64,000 nucleotides of DNA, from the NCBI RefSeq assembly GCF_006542685.1, contig NZ_AP019736.1:2898377-2962376 (forward strand), in the 5' to 3' direction. The translations under genes were made by a program, and so were the position numbers. Source of the DNA: Alistipes dispar (GTDB taxonomy: Bacteria; Bacteroidota; Bacteroidia; Bacteroidales; Rikenellaceae). This document shows positions 9,347-17,068 of the stretch, piece after piece; positions within the stretch are counted from its first letter, which is position 1, and each line of letters starts with the position of its first letter. The notes below the pieces were generated by a model. The model saw only the letters and a list, made by a program, of their open reading frames with translations, did no database searches and was not told the DNA's origin.

Positions 9347-9927
9347 TGAAACGGGGAGCGACCAAGGAGGAGATCATCCGCACGACGCAGGACCTCATCA
9401 CCCGGAACGGCATCCGTGCCGTCCGGGTCGATGAGATCGCGCAAAGGCTGGGTATCTCGAAGCGCACCCTCTACGAAATGTTCGCAGACAAGAACGACCT
9501 GATAAGCGCCTGCCTCGACGATCTGGCCCGCCGGCAGCGGCAGCGCATCGCGGCCAGCCGCAGACGACGCAGCGGCAATCCGCTGCAAAGGACGCTCCGG
9601 CTCGCCAACGACTATATCGACAGCCTCTATACGGTCGATCACAGTTTTCTGGCGGACATACGTCGCAAGGTCCTCTTCGCCGAACAATACGACGAACACC
9701 GCGAGTTCTGGCGCAAGGAGTTGTCGCTCAATCTCGAGGAGTGTCGCGGGGGGGGGTTGCTCCTGTCGGAGATCGACACCGCCGCTCTGGCCGAGCAACT
9801 GATGAGCACGCTGTTCGAGCTGCGGCTGAACCGCACGACGCGCGAAGAGCTCTACCTCCTCTGCCGGACGATTCTCCGGGGCGCTGCGACGCAGCAGGGA
9901 ATAGACCTCATCGACCGGAAACCGTGA
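9343..9927 (+). CDS. TetR/AcrR family regulator, likely of the efflux operon; carries a G9 tract
   Basis: Residues 10-55 form the TetR DNA-binding domain; VDEIAQRLGISKRTLYEMFA is the helix-turn-helix and FADKNDLI closes it. The C-terminal ligand and dimer domain shows no family motif, as is usual. It overlaps the outer-membrane factor by four bases and is the last gene of the efflux operon, so autoregulation of the pump is the simplest role (inference). Residues 136-138 are encoded by GGG GGG GGG (9748-9756). Loss or gain of one G would truncate the ligand domain, so the tract could behave as a slippage site. Confidence 0.9.
   Translation: MMKRGATKEEIIRTTQDLITRNGIRAVRVDEIAQRLGISKRTLYEMFADKNDLISACLDDLARRQRQRIAASRRRRSGNPLQRTLRLANDYIDSLYTVDHSFLADIRRKVLFAEQYDEHREFWRKELSLNLEECRGGGLLLSEIDTAALAEQLMSTLFELRLNRTTREELYLLCRTILRGAATQQGIDLIDRKP
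9748..9756 (+). repeat. Homopolymer of nine G inside the TetR gene
   Basis: Nine consecutive G form three in-frame GGG codons (Gly136-138). Homopolymers of this length are prone to slipped-strand mispairing. Confidence 0.9.
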
Positions 9928-9950
9928 TCCGGATTCCGGCAGACCGGAAA

Positions 9951-9979
9951 AGCCGCAGGCGAATCCTGCGGCTTTTTTT
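9951..9979 (+). terminator. Rho-independent terminator of the efflux operon
   Basis: AGCCGCAGG (9951-9959) pairs with CCTGCGGCT (9965-9973) around a 5-nt loop and is followed by seven T. It is a strong canonical terminator, 24 bases after the TetR stop. Confidence 0.92.
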
Positions 9980-10033
9980 ATGCCCGGAAGCGAAAAAAAG
10001 CGGCCGACGGAACGATCTGTTCCGAAATTTTTT

Positions 10034-10041
10034 TATATTTG
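10034..10041 (+). promoter_or_regulatory. -7 element of the methionine operon leader
   Basis: TATATTTG matches TAnnTTTG. It places the transcription start near 10048, about 23 bases before the leader-peptide ATG and 200 bases before metY. Confidence 0.7.
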
Positions 10042-10070
10042 CACCGCAAAGCGAAGAGAAAAGCGAAACG

Positions 10071-10169
10071 ATGACGATGCATACGGCATACGGCGAAGGG
10101 CACGGCGGATTCCGCCGTCACATGATGTACGGTATGATGCACATGCGCAGCGATTTTCGCCGGGTATAG
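10071..10169 (+). CDS. Met-rich leader peptide of the metY-metX-hom operon
   Basis: This 32-codon reading frame starts ATG at 10071 after a purine-rich stretch and ends in TAG at 10167-10169. Seven of the 32 residues are Met, five of them packed in HMMYGMMHM (residues 17-25, codons at 10119-10145); four are His. It sits between a promoter and a terminator hairpin in front of methionine biosynthesis genes, the arrangement of an amino-acid attenuation leader. A 7-bp hairpin at 10102-10118 in its first half could pause polymerase. The peptide itself probably has no function; its translation rate at the Met codons would be the signal. The role is inferred, while the frame, Met content and downstream structures are directly visible. 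Confidence 0.75.
   Translation: MTMHTAYGEGHGGFRRHMMYGMMHMRSDFRRV
10102..10118 (+). promoter_or_regulatory. Putative pause hairpin in the met leader
   Basis: ACGGCGG (10102-10108) pairs with CCGCCGT (10112-10118) around a 3-nt loop. It lies just before the Met-codon cluster, where a pause hairpin would synchronise polymerase with the leading ribosome. Confidence 0.45.
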
Positions 10170-10199
10170 TTCTTCGTGCATAACGTGATACGATCCGGC
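10159..10199 (+). promoter_or_regulatory. Candidate antiterminator pairing in the met leader
   Basis: GCCGGGT (10159-10165) can pair with ATCCGGC (10193-10199) through six Watson-Crick pairs and one G-U pair. The second segment is the 5' arm of the terminator, so the two structures exclude each other. A ribosome stalled on the last Met codon (10143-10145) would leave 10159-10165 free, and one that reaches the TAG at 10167 would cover it. Confidence 0.5.
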
Positions 10200-10222
10200 T
10201 TCCCAGGAGGTCGGATTTTTTT
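10193..10222 (+). terminator. Attenuator terminator upstream of metY
   Basis: 10193-10202 pairs with 10207-10216 (eight Watson-Crick and two G-U pairs) around the loop CCAG, followed by a run of seven T (10216-10222). It is a rho-independent terminator inside the leader, 26 bases before the metY ATG and after the leader-peptide stop, so it should reduce transcription of metY-metX-hom unless the antiterminator forms. Confidence 0.8.
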
Positions 10223-10248
10223 GTGAACGATTTCAAACGACAAACGCG

Positions 10249-11541
10249 ATGAATCCGAAAAACTACCGATTCGAAACCTTGCAGGTCCATGCGGGCCTGC
10301 GACCCGACACCGAGACCGGAGCCCGGGGCGTGACGATCTGTCCCACGGCCGCCTACCGTTTCCGCAACTGCGACCACGCGGCCCGGCTGTTCGAACTGAG
10401 CGAGGCGGGCAACATCTACACCCGCCTGCAGAACCCCACGACGACGGCCTACGAAGAGCGTATCGCGGCACTCTACGGAGCCGTCGGCGCACTGGCCGTG
10501 TCGTCGGGCATGTCGGCGATTCTCCTCACGGTGCTGTCGCTGGCCCGCAGCGGCGACAATATCGTGGCCTCGCCGTACCTCTACGGCGGCACGTACAACC
10601 AGTTCCGCATCTCGCTGCGCAACCTGGGCATCGACTGCCGCATCGCGGCCAGCGAACGCGCGGAGGACTTCGAAGCGCTCGCGGACGAGCGGACCAAAGC
10701 CCTCTATGTCGAAAGCATGGGCAACCCGACCTGCGCCGTTCCCGATCTGGAGGCACTGGCCGCGCTGGCGCGGCGGATCGACGTCCCGTTCGTGGTGGAC
10801 AACACGTTCGGCGCGGCGGGATACCTCTGCAACCCGTTCGAATGGGGCGCCGACATCGTCGTGGATTCGGCGACGAAGTGGATCAACGGCCACGGAACGT
10901 CCATGGGAGGCGTCATCGTGGACGGCGGAACGTACGATTGGGGCAACGGCAAGTTCCCGCAGATCGACGGCCCGTCGGAGGGCTACCACGGACTGAACCT
11001 CCGCGAAGCGTTCGGCGCGGCGGCCTTCATCGCCAAATGCCGCGTGGACGGTTTGCGCGACCTGGGATGCTGTCCCTCGCCGTTCGACTCCTACCTGATG
11101 ATGATCGGGCTGGAAACCCTCTCGCTGCGCGTGCGTCACGAGGTGGAATCGACACGCAAGGTGGCCGAATACTGCCTCCACCACCCGAAGGTCAAAAGCG
11201 TCAGCTTCGTGGGATTCGAGTCGCACCCGAGTTACGGGAACGCCCGCAAATACTACCGGTTCGGTTCCTCGGCCGTCTTCACGATCGAGCTCCGGGGTAC
11301 GCTCGAAAGCACCGTGCGGTTCGTCGAATCGCTGCAACTGGCGGCCAACATGACGATGATCGGAGACTCGATCACCGTCGTCACGCACCCCGCCTCGACG
11401 ACCCACAAGCAGCTCGGTGCGGCCGACCTGGCGGCAGCCGGCGTGACGCCGACGCTGCTGCGCATTTCGCTCGGACTGGAGAACGCCGACGACATCATCG
11501 CCGACTTCGAGCAGGCCTTCGCTCACGTATCCGACAAATAG
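10249..11541 (+). CDS. metY: O-acetylhomoserine sulfhydrylase (O-acetylhomoserine aminocarboxypropyltransferase)
   Basis: This PLP enzyme of the Cys/Met metabolism family condenses O-acetylhomoserine with sulfide to homocysteine. The 430-residue product has the expected length for MetY, longer than MetB or MetC. It shows FETLQVHAGLRPDTETGARG near the start, YTRLQNPTTTAYEERIAALY at about 60-79, SSGMSAI for cofactor binding, and VDSATKWINGHGTSMGG with the PLP lysine at Lys210. It is first in the met operon, three bases before metX, which makes its acetylated substrate. Regulation is probably by the Met-rich leader just upstream. Confidence 0.94.
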   Translation: MNPKNYRFETLQVHAGLRPDTETGARGVTICPTAAYRFRNCDHAARLFELSEAGNIYTRLQNPTTTAYEERIAALYGAVGALAVSSGMSAILLTVLSLARSGDNIVASPYLYGGTYNQFRISLRNLGIDCRIAASERAEDFEALADERTKALYVESMGNPTCAVPDLEALAALARRIDVPFVVDNTFGAAGYLCNPFEWGADIVVDSATKWINGHGTSMGGVIVDGGTYDWGNGKFPQIDGPSEGYHGLNLREAFGAAAFIAKCRVDGLRDLGCCPSPFDSYLMMIGLETLSLRVRHEVESTRKVAEYCLHHPKVKSVSFVGFESHPSYGNARKYYRFGSSAVFTIELRGTLESTVRFVESLQLAANMTMIGDSITVVTHPASTTHKQLGAADLAAAGVTPTLLRISLGLENADDIIADFEQAFAHVSDK

Positions 11542-11544
11542 GGG

Positions 11545-12555
11545 ATGGTACGCTATTTCGACTCCGGAGAACCTTTTCCGCTGGAGCGGGGCGGCGAACT
11601 GCCCGCATTGCGGATCGCTTACCACACCTACGGCGAGCCGAACGCCGCACGCGACAACGTCGTATGGGTCTGCCACGCGCTGACGGCCAATTCGGACGTG
11701 GCCGACTGGTGGCCCCACACGGTCGAGGAGGGGAGGTTTCTCGATCCTTCGCGGTGGTTCGTCGTCTGTGCCAACATCCTCGGCTCGCACTACGGCACGA
11801 CAGGACCGCTGCACGAGAACCCCGCGACGGGGCGGCCGTGGTACGGGGATTTTCCCCGCCTGACCATCCGCGACATGGTCGCGGCGCACCGCCTGCTGGC
11901 CTCGGCGCTCGGCATCGGCCGCATCGCCGCCCTCGTGGGCAGTTCCGTGGGAGGCTTTCAGGCCGTGGAATGGGCCGTCGAGGAACCTGCGCGGTTCGAC
12001 CGCCTCGTGCTGATCGCCACGGCGGCCAAAGCCTCGCCGTGGACGATCGCCGTGGACGAAACGCAGCGCATGGCCATCGAGGCCGACGCCACGTTCGGCC
12101 AGCTGCGCGACGACGCCGGAATGAAGGGACTGGCCGCGGCCCGCGCCATCGGATTGCTGACCTACCGCGGCAGCAGCGGCTACAACCTCACGCAACAGGA
12201 CCGCGTGGAATGGCCCGCCGAACACCGCGCCTCGACCTACCAGCAGTATCAGGGCGAGAAACTCTGCCGCCGCTACAACGCCTACTCCTACTATACGATC
12301 CTCGATGCGTTCGATACCCACGACGTCGGCCGCGGCCGGGGCGGGGTGGCCGCGGCGCTCGCGCGGATCGAAGCCCGCACGCTCGTCGTGGGCATTACGA
12401 CCGACATCATCTTCACCCCCGGCGAAATGCGCGAGCTGCACGGCATGATCCCCGGCAGCCGCTACCGCGAGATCGACTCTCCGTTCGGCCACGACGGCTT
12501 TCTGGTGGAGCACGAACAGCTCGACGGACTGCTCTCGCCCTTCATGGAGAACTGA
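11545..12555 (+). CDS. metXA: Homoserine O-acetyltransferase
   Basis: MetX transfers acetyl from acetyl-CoA to homoserine and opens the methionine branch. The 336-residue alpha/beta hydrolase shows NVVWVCHALTANSDVADWW, ANILGSHYGTTGPL and the nucleophile elbow GSSVGG with Ser134; the elbow is GGSMGG in many homologues, so its second half is unusual. TTDIIFTPGEMRELH holds the catalytic Asp and GHDGFLVEHEQL the catalytic His near the C-terminus. It lies three bases after metY and 72 bases before hom. A succinyltransferase is less likely in this phylum and with a MetY partner. Confidence 0.94.
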   Translation: MVRYFDSGEPFPLERGGELPALRIAYHTYGEPNAARDNVVWVCHALTANSDVADWWPHTVEEGRFLDPSRWFVVCANILGSHYGTTGPLHENPATGRPWYGDFPRLTIRDMVAAHRLLASALGIGRIAALVGSSVGGFQAVEWAVEEPARFDRLVLIATAAKASPWTIAVDETQRMAIEADATFGQLRDDAGMKGLAAARAIGLLTYRGSSGYNLTQQDRVEWPAEHRASTYQQYQGEKLCRRYNAYSYYTILDAFDTHDVGRGRGGVAAALARIEARTLVVGITTDIIFTPGEMRELHGMIPGSRYREIDSPFGHDGFLVEHEQLDGLLSPFMEN

Positions 12556-12627
12556 CGGCGGCCGGAAAGCGCATCCCGAAACACATCGGACAAAAGAGAG
12601 AGACAACAACAGAAAAAATCACAGTAT

Positions 12628-13839
12628 ATGAGCAAAATCAAAATCGGACTGTTCGGATTCGGCGTCGTCGGACAGGGCATCTACGAAGTGGTGCGCAAAG
12701 CGAAGAACGCCAACGCCGAGATCGTGAAGATCTGTGTCCGCGATCCGGAGAAACCCCGCAAGATACAGGCGGACAAGCGGCTCTTCACCACCTCGGTCGA
12801 GGAGATTCTCGACAGCCCGAACATCAACCTCGTCGTCGAAGTCATCAACGATCCCGACGCCGCCTACGACATCGTAAAACGTTCCATGCTCCGCGGCATT
12901 CCCGTCGTTTCGGGCAGCAAGACGATGCTGGCCCGCCACCTGCCCGAACTGATCGAACTGCAGAAGACGCGCCACGTCGCGCTGCTGTACGACGCCTCGT
13001 CGTGCGGCTCGATCCCCGTGATCCGCAACCTCGAGGAGTACTACGACAACGACCTGCTGCTCGAGGTCAAGGGCATTCTGAACGGTTCGTCGAACTACAT
13101 CCTCTCGCGCGTGTTCGACCACGCCGAACCGTATGCCGACGCGCTGGCGCAGGCTCAGGCTCTGGGATTCGCCGAGAGCGACCCCTCGTTCGACATCGAA
13201 GGATACGACTCGCTCTTCAAGCTGGTCATCATCACGGTCCACGCCCTCGGAACCTACGTGGCTCCGGAACGAATCTTCACCTACGGCATCTCCACGATCC
13301 ACGACTCGGACATCCGCTACGCCCGCGAGAAGGGGGTGAAGATCAAACTCGTGGCGCAGGTCGTCAAGGTCAGCGACGAGCACTTCACGATGTTCGTCAT
13401 GCCCGAGTTCGTGACGCCCGACAAGTACATCTACAGCGTTGACGACGAATACAACGGCGTGGTGATCCGCGGCGAATGCTACGACCGGCAGTTCATGTTC
13501 GGCAAAGGTGCGGGCAGCCTCCCCACGGCCTCCTCGATCCTGAGCGACATCATGGCCCGCCTGCACGACTACCGTTACGAGTACAAGAAGATGAACTACG
13601 TGCAGAAACCCGGGTACACGACCGACATCACGCTGAAGGTTTACGTCCGCTACAAGGAGACCGACATACACAACATACTGCATTTCGACAAAATACGCGA
13701 ACAGTACATCGGCGAGGAGAGCAACTACGTGATCGGCGACATCCTGCTGAGCGAACTGATGGACAAGCGCTCGCAGCTCTCGGGCAGGGACGTCTTCCTG
13801 GCGAATATCCCGATCTTCTTCCTGAACCGCGACCGCTGA
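12628..13839 (+). CDS. hom: Homoserine dehydrogenase
   Basis: This NAD(P)-dependent enzyme reduces aspartate semialdehyde to homoserine, the substrate of MetX and of threonine synthesis. The 403-residue product opens with the Rossmann motif GFGVVGQG (10-17). The catalytic domain contains LLYDASSCGSIPVIRNLEEY and VKGILNGSSNYILSRV; the family motif GFAESDPSFDIEGYD with the catalytic acidic and Lys region follows. No aspartokinase domain is fused, unlike ThrA-type proteins, and the C-terminus lacks a clear ACT domain. As third gene of the operon it supplies homoserine under methionine control. Confidence 0.94.
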   Translation: MSKIKIGLFGFGVVGQGIYEVVRKAKNANAEIVKICVRDPEKPRKIQADKRLFTTSVEEILDSPNINLVVEVINDPDAAYDIVKRSMLRGIPVVSGSKTMLARHLPELIELQKTRHVALLYDASSCGSIPVIRNLEEYYDNDLLLEVKGILNGSSNYILSRVFDHAEPYADALAQAQALGFAESDPSFDIEGYDSLFKLVIITVHALGTYVAPERIFTYGISTIHDSDIRYAREKGVKIKLVAQVVKVSDEHFTMFVMPEFVTPDKYIYSVDDEYNGVVIRGECYDRQFMFGKGAGSLPTASSILSDIMARLHDYRYEYKKMNYVQKPGYTTDITLKVYVRYKETDIHNILHFDKIREQYIGEESNYVIGDILLSELMDKRSQLSGRDVFLANIPIFFLNRDR

Positions 13840-13921
13840 TTCCACGACGGGCGGGGCGGGAATCCACCGGCACACCTCCGCTGCCGGACGGCTCGTTGCA
13901 AGGGCCCGGACCGACACAAAG

Positions 13922-13960
13922 AAACCGGGACGCTGCCCGAAAAGCGGCGTCCCGGTTTTT
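13922..13960 (+). terminator. Terminator of the met operon
   Basis: AAACCGGGACGC (13922-13933) pairs with GCGTCCCGGTTT (13947-13958) and runs into TTTTT. It lies 83 bases after the hom stop and just before the convergent lipoprotein gene that ends at 13976. Confidence 0.88.
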
Positions 13961-13975
13961 CCGTAACCGAGGCAC

Positions 13976-15313
13976 TCAGTCCTTCACGCAACGGAGCGAA
14001 AGGCCGAATTTCCGGGAAATCGTCGCCGGCAACGGTTCGGTGGTTTCCGAATAATCCAGACTATTGCACTTTTCGCTGTCGTCCGCCAGACCGACGCCCA
14101 TCAGTTTTCCCATAGTCTTCGCACCGGGTCTATTGCTCTTATCATTTACAATCTGATATCCCGCACAACAGAAGAAATCCTCGGGACGGTTCTGGCTTTC
14201 GGCCAGCGCCCGCAGCTCGTCGGCATCGGGGATATGCCAACCTTCGGGACAGATTCCCCGAATACGCCCCGCACCGTCCGATGCGCCTGCGGTGGCCGTG
14301 GCATAATCGTACAGCATGCCCTGCGTGGAGATCATCGAAGCACCGCCCGCAGGTTCCCAAATTCCTGTTCCGAGCTGTGCCCCCGCCGGCTTGTGCCGCA
14401 TGTTCTCCGCCATCCAGACCTTTCCGTCGATCGCCACCGTCCGGTAGTGTTCCCCCTCGTGATCCACTCCGTCCGTACCGTCGTTTCCGCCATCGGACCC
14501 GACGAGCTCTCCGCCGTCCACCCAATCGACCACATCGCCGCTGATACTCACCTCGATCTGCGGAGTGCCGCCCCCGGAGATGACGACCGACAGGTCGTAA
14601 CACCTGCCTCCTTCGAGCAGGGCGTCGGAAACGGATTTGCGGCACACCGAACCGTCCTGCAACTCCACCTCGACATCCAGCGTCGTCTGCTGCGGCACGA
14701 GCACGGCCCGGTAACGGGAATCGGGCTCCGCCTCGAAAGCCTCGATCTGCACCGCCGCCGCACCCGCTTTCGCCTTCGCCGAAGGCACGGCGAGGTCCAC
14801 GACGGCCTCGACGACCGAACCGCCGATCTTCACTGCGGCGACCGGCGAGGAACCGTTGTTCTCCACGACCACGGAGAGCTGCGACATGAGGTGATAGAAA
14901 ACCATCGCGACGGGTGCGCTGCCCGGCCTGACCTCCCGTGCGACAGCTCCCAGCAGATCCGACGGCGTGCAGCCCTGCCGCTGGTCGGCCTCCACACTGA
15001 ATGCGGAGGGAACCCCCGCCTCGGAATAGGGATAGTAGGCCGTCAGCGTCGAGGTCTCCTGCGTGCTTTCGTACCATTTCAGCCCGGAGGCCGTGAACAC
15101 GCTCCCGTCGTAGGTCATCAGACGGTTCGTGACATAATCGCCCGAAGTACGCGAGATGGTCAGCCCGATCCGGTCGTCCTTGTCGAAATACAGTCCCGTC
15201 ACGCGGGAAACCGTCGGCGAAATCCGGACGGAGGACGGTGCCTCCCGGTCGTCGGAGCAGCCTGCTCCCAACGCCATTCCGGCCAGCAGCACGAGTAAAG
15301 AGGTTCTCATCAT
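13976..15313 (-). CDS. Lipoprotein with fimbrillin-like N-terminus and C-terminal FISUMP domain
   Basis: A lipoprotein signal ends at Cys19 in the lipobox LGAGC. Residues of about 25-265 resemble the fimbrillin-like/Mfa-type lipoproteins of Bacteroidales: TLTAYYPYSEAG, then AMVFYHLMSQLSVVVEN near 140 and ISGDVVDWVDGGEL near the domain end. The last 150 residues are a Fibrobacter succinogenes major-domain (FISUMP) unit: YRTVAIDGKVWMAENMRHKP, then GICPEGWHIPDADELRALAE, and the terminal FGLSLRCVKD. It is probably surface- or periplasm-exposed and could contribute to fimbriae or another surface structure; the role is unknown. A second FISUMP-type lipoprotein follows upstream. The start could also be the second Met. 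Confidence 0.82.
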   Translation of the reverse strand: MMRTSLLVLLAGMALGAGCSDDREAPSSVRISPTVSRVTGLYFDKDDRIGLTISRTSGDYVTNRLMTYDGSVFTASGLKWYESTQETSTLTAYYPYSEAGVPSAFSVEADQRQGCTPSDLLGAVAREVRPGSAPVAMVFYHLMSQLSVVVENNGSSPVAAVKIGGSVVEAVVDLAVPSAKAKAGAAAVQIEAFEAEPDSRYRAVLVPQQTTLDVEVELQDGSVCRKSVSDALLEGGRCYDLSVVISGGGTPQIEVSISGDVVDWVDGGELVGSDGGNDGTDGVDHEGEHYRTVAIDGKVWMAENMRHKPAGAQLGTGIWEPAGGASMISTQGMLYDYATATAGASDGAGRIRGICPEGWHIPDADELRALAESQNRPEDFFCCAGYQIVNDKSNRPGAKTMGKLMGVGLADDSEKCNSLDYSETTEPLPATISRKFGLSLRCVKD

Positions 15314-15339
15314 AGGGTAGTTTTAAGTTATCGTACAAA

Positions 15340-15347
15340 CAAATATA
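15340..15347 (-). promoter_or_regulatory. -7 element for the fimbrillin/FISUMP lipoprotein
   Basis: On the minus strand this is TATATTTG, 27 bases before the start codon at 15313. It means this gene need not depend on read-through from the neighbouring lipoprotein. Confidence 0.6.
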
Positions 15348-15400
15348 AAACTTTTTACACTATTTTACAACCTTTTTATCGTATTGCGTCGCCGTGCCCC

Positions 15401-15440
15401 AATGAAAAGCGGGGCGGCTCACGCCGTCCCGCTTTTCATT
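15401..15440 (-). terminator. Terminator after the second FISUMP lipoprotein
   Basis: AATGAAAAGCGGG (15401-15413) pairs perfectly over 13 bp with CCCGCTTTTCATT (15428-15440), with a further short GC pairing in the loop. It lies 26 bases past the stop at 15466. Confidence 0.7.
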
Positions 15441-15465
15441 GCCATTGTCCGGAGCGAACCTCCGC

Positions 15466-16938
15466 TTATTTCTCCCTCACGCAGCGCACCTGCATTCCGT
15501 TGGCACGGGCATAGGGTACTTCGTACTCGACACTGCCGCCGGAGGTCTTCTTCTCGAACCAGAAATAGAAAGCGGGCGACTGCGCTCCCGAACCGGCGTC
15601 GGAAGTCCAATAGAGGCCCTCCCACGGCTGGGCCTCGGTCGCCGTGTTCCGCGACTGTGCCTCCGCGGGCACGGGATTGTAGATATTCAGGATCGTACCG
15701 TTGTCGTAACGGCGGCGTCCAGCGCCGACGAAGAACGAGTGCGACACGTCGTCGGTCAGCGTCCAGCCGAACTTGTCGTAATCGGCCGCCGCAGGCGTGC
15801 CCGAGATCGTCAGTCCCTCAAAGGCCTTCGACGGAGCGACCCGCCAGCCGTAGGGGCAGGGATCGTTCACCGTTTTGCTTTCGCCCCACAAGGCGCCGTC
15901 ATGGCTCCAGGCCCAATCGTAATCCGAATCCGCCGTTCCCGTAATGTACTCCAGCGGATGCTGCACGGCGTAATCCGCCGTTCCGGTTTCGGCGTCCGAC
16001 TCCACGGACTCCAGTTTGACCGTACCGCTCTTGGCATTGTACATCGAAGCGGACGATCCGTTGTCGGCCCGGTAGGTACTCGGTCCGATGAAGGGATCCT
16101 TACGCCCCCACTGATAGTAAAGCCCGTAAGAGGCGAGTATCTCATCGGTCGTCTCATTGCCGTTGGCCAGCGCGCCGAGGTTGCGGTTCATCATCGTATA
16201 GCCGTTGAAAACGACCGATCCGCCCTCGGCATCGGGGTCGTAGTCCGCAGCCCACACATGCCAGCTCCAGATCAGCGTCCCGTCCGCATCGTATGCGCCG
16301 ATGAGTGCATTGCCCTCGTCGATCCTGTCGTCCTCGTCCTCGTCGGCCCCCACGTAGAAGGAGACCTTTCCGTCGTCCAGCGACAGGTACTGGATCAGAT
16401 TCGTCTTCGACTGCCAGACGATATCGACCGAAGCCGTAGCGAGCGCGCTCTGTCCGTCACCCTTGTGCATGGCGTCGAACGTGTAGTTGCACTCCCTGCC
16501 ATTGACCAGATAGCTGTTCGCCGGACGGTCGCTCATGTCCACCGTCTTCGAAACGCTGACGAAGAGCGTCGCCGTGACGCGCTTCCCCCCGAAAGAGATT
16601 CCCGCGAGGGTCAGCGTTCCCGACCGTTCCGCCTTCTCCTCTTCCTCGGTTCCTTCGTCCGCCCTGGCATCGTCTTCGAAGACGGTGGGAGCGGTGATCC
16701 GGACGCTCATCGCGCCCTCGTCCAACACGATGGCATCGTCCCAGCCCACGGGTTTGGACGAGATGGAGTAGCTCTTGATATCGGTCGAGGAGAATCCGAC
16801 CGTCGCCGTCCCGCCCGGCTGCAGGAACACCGCGGGGCGGTCGAACGCCAGTTTGCCCGCATCCTTGTCCTTGCTGCACGACACCGCGGTTGCCGCCGCC
16901 AGCAGCACGAGCGCGACAAAGGCTGTAAATCTTTTCAT
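15466..16938 (-). CDS. FISUMP-type lipoprotein of unknown role
   Basis: The start at 16938 gives a clean lipoprotein signal with Cys21 (lipobox AVSC) and lies just after a -7 element at 16963-16970; an ATG at 16986 would lie before that element. The N-terminal half contains a BACON/Ig-like beta region (DRPAVFLQPGGTATVGFSST). The C-terminal half has FISUMP-type motifs: NGYTMMNRNLGALANG, LYYQWGRKDPFIGPSTY, NDPCPYGWRVAPSKAFEGL, and a closing YARANGMQVRCVREK. Such proteins are exported and anchored in the outer or inner membrane; their ligand is not known. It is 490 residues long. It is followed on the same strand by another FISUMP lipoprotein, but a terminator and a separate promoter lie between them. 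Confidence 0.82.
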   Translation of the reverse strand: MKRFTAFVALVLLAAATAVSCSKDKDAGKLAFDRPAVFLQPGGTATVGFSSTDIKSYSISSKPVGWDDAIVLDEGAMSVRITAPTVFEDDARADEGTEEEEKAERSGTLTLAGISFGGKRVTATLFVSVSKTVDMSDRPANSYLVNGRECNYTFDAMHKGDGQSALATASVDIVWQSKTNLIQYLSLDDGKVSFYVGADEDEDDRIDEGNALIGAYDADGTLIWSWHVWAADYDPDAEGGSVVFNGYTMMNRNLGALANGNETTDEILASYGLYYQWGRKDPFIGPSTYRADNGSSASMYNAKSGTVKLESVESDAETGTADYAVQHPLEYITGTADSDYDWAWSHDGALWGESKTVNDPCPYGWRVAPSKAFEGLTISGTPAAADYDKFGWTLTDDVSHSFFVGAGRRRYDNGTILNIYNPVPAEAQSRNTATEAQPWEGLYWTSDAGSGAQSPAFYFWFEKKTSGGSVEYEVPYARANGMQVRCVREK

Positions 16939-16962
16939 ACCGTTCAGTTTCAAAAATCTTTG

Positions 16963-16970
16963 CAAAGATA
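16963..16970 (-). promoter_or_regulatory. -7 element for the FISUMP lipoprotein
   Basis: On the minus strand this reads TATCTTTG, a full TAnnTTTG match 25 bases before the start codon at 16938. It decides between the alternative starts. Confidence 0.65.
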
Positions 16971-17068
16971 CCAAAAAGCGCAACAATTCCTACTCCGGGT
17001 TCCAAATATTTCCGGCTTGGGAACAATTATTGCCGCTCTTTTTCCAACGAATTTTAAAGCGATATAGT

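Noticed and set aside
10042..10248. SAM riboswitch before metY
   Set aside because: The leader is filled by a Met-rich frame and a two-state terminator; no multi-stem SAM-type core could be drawn.
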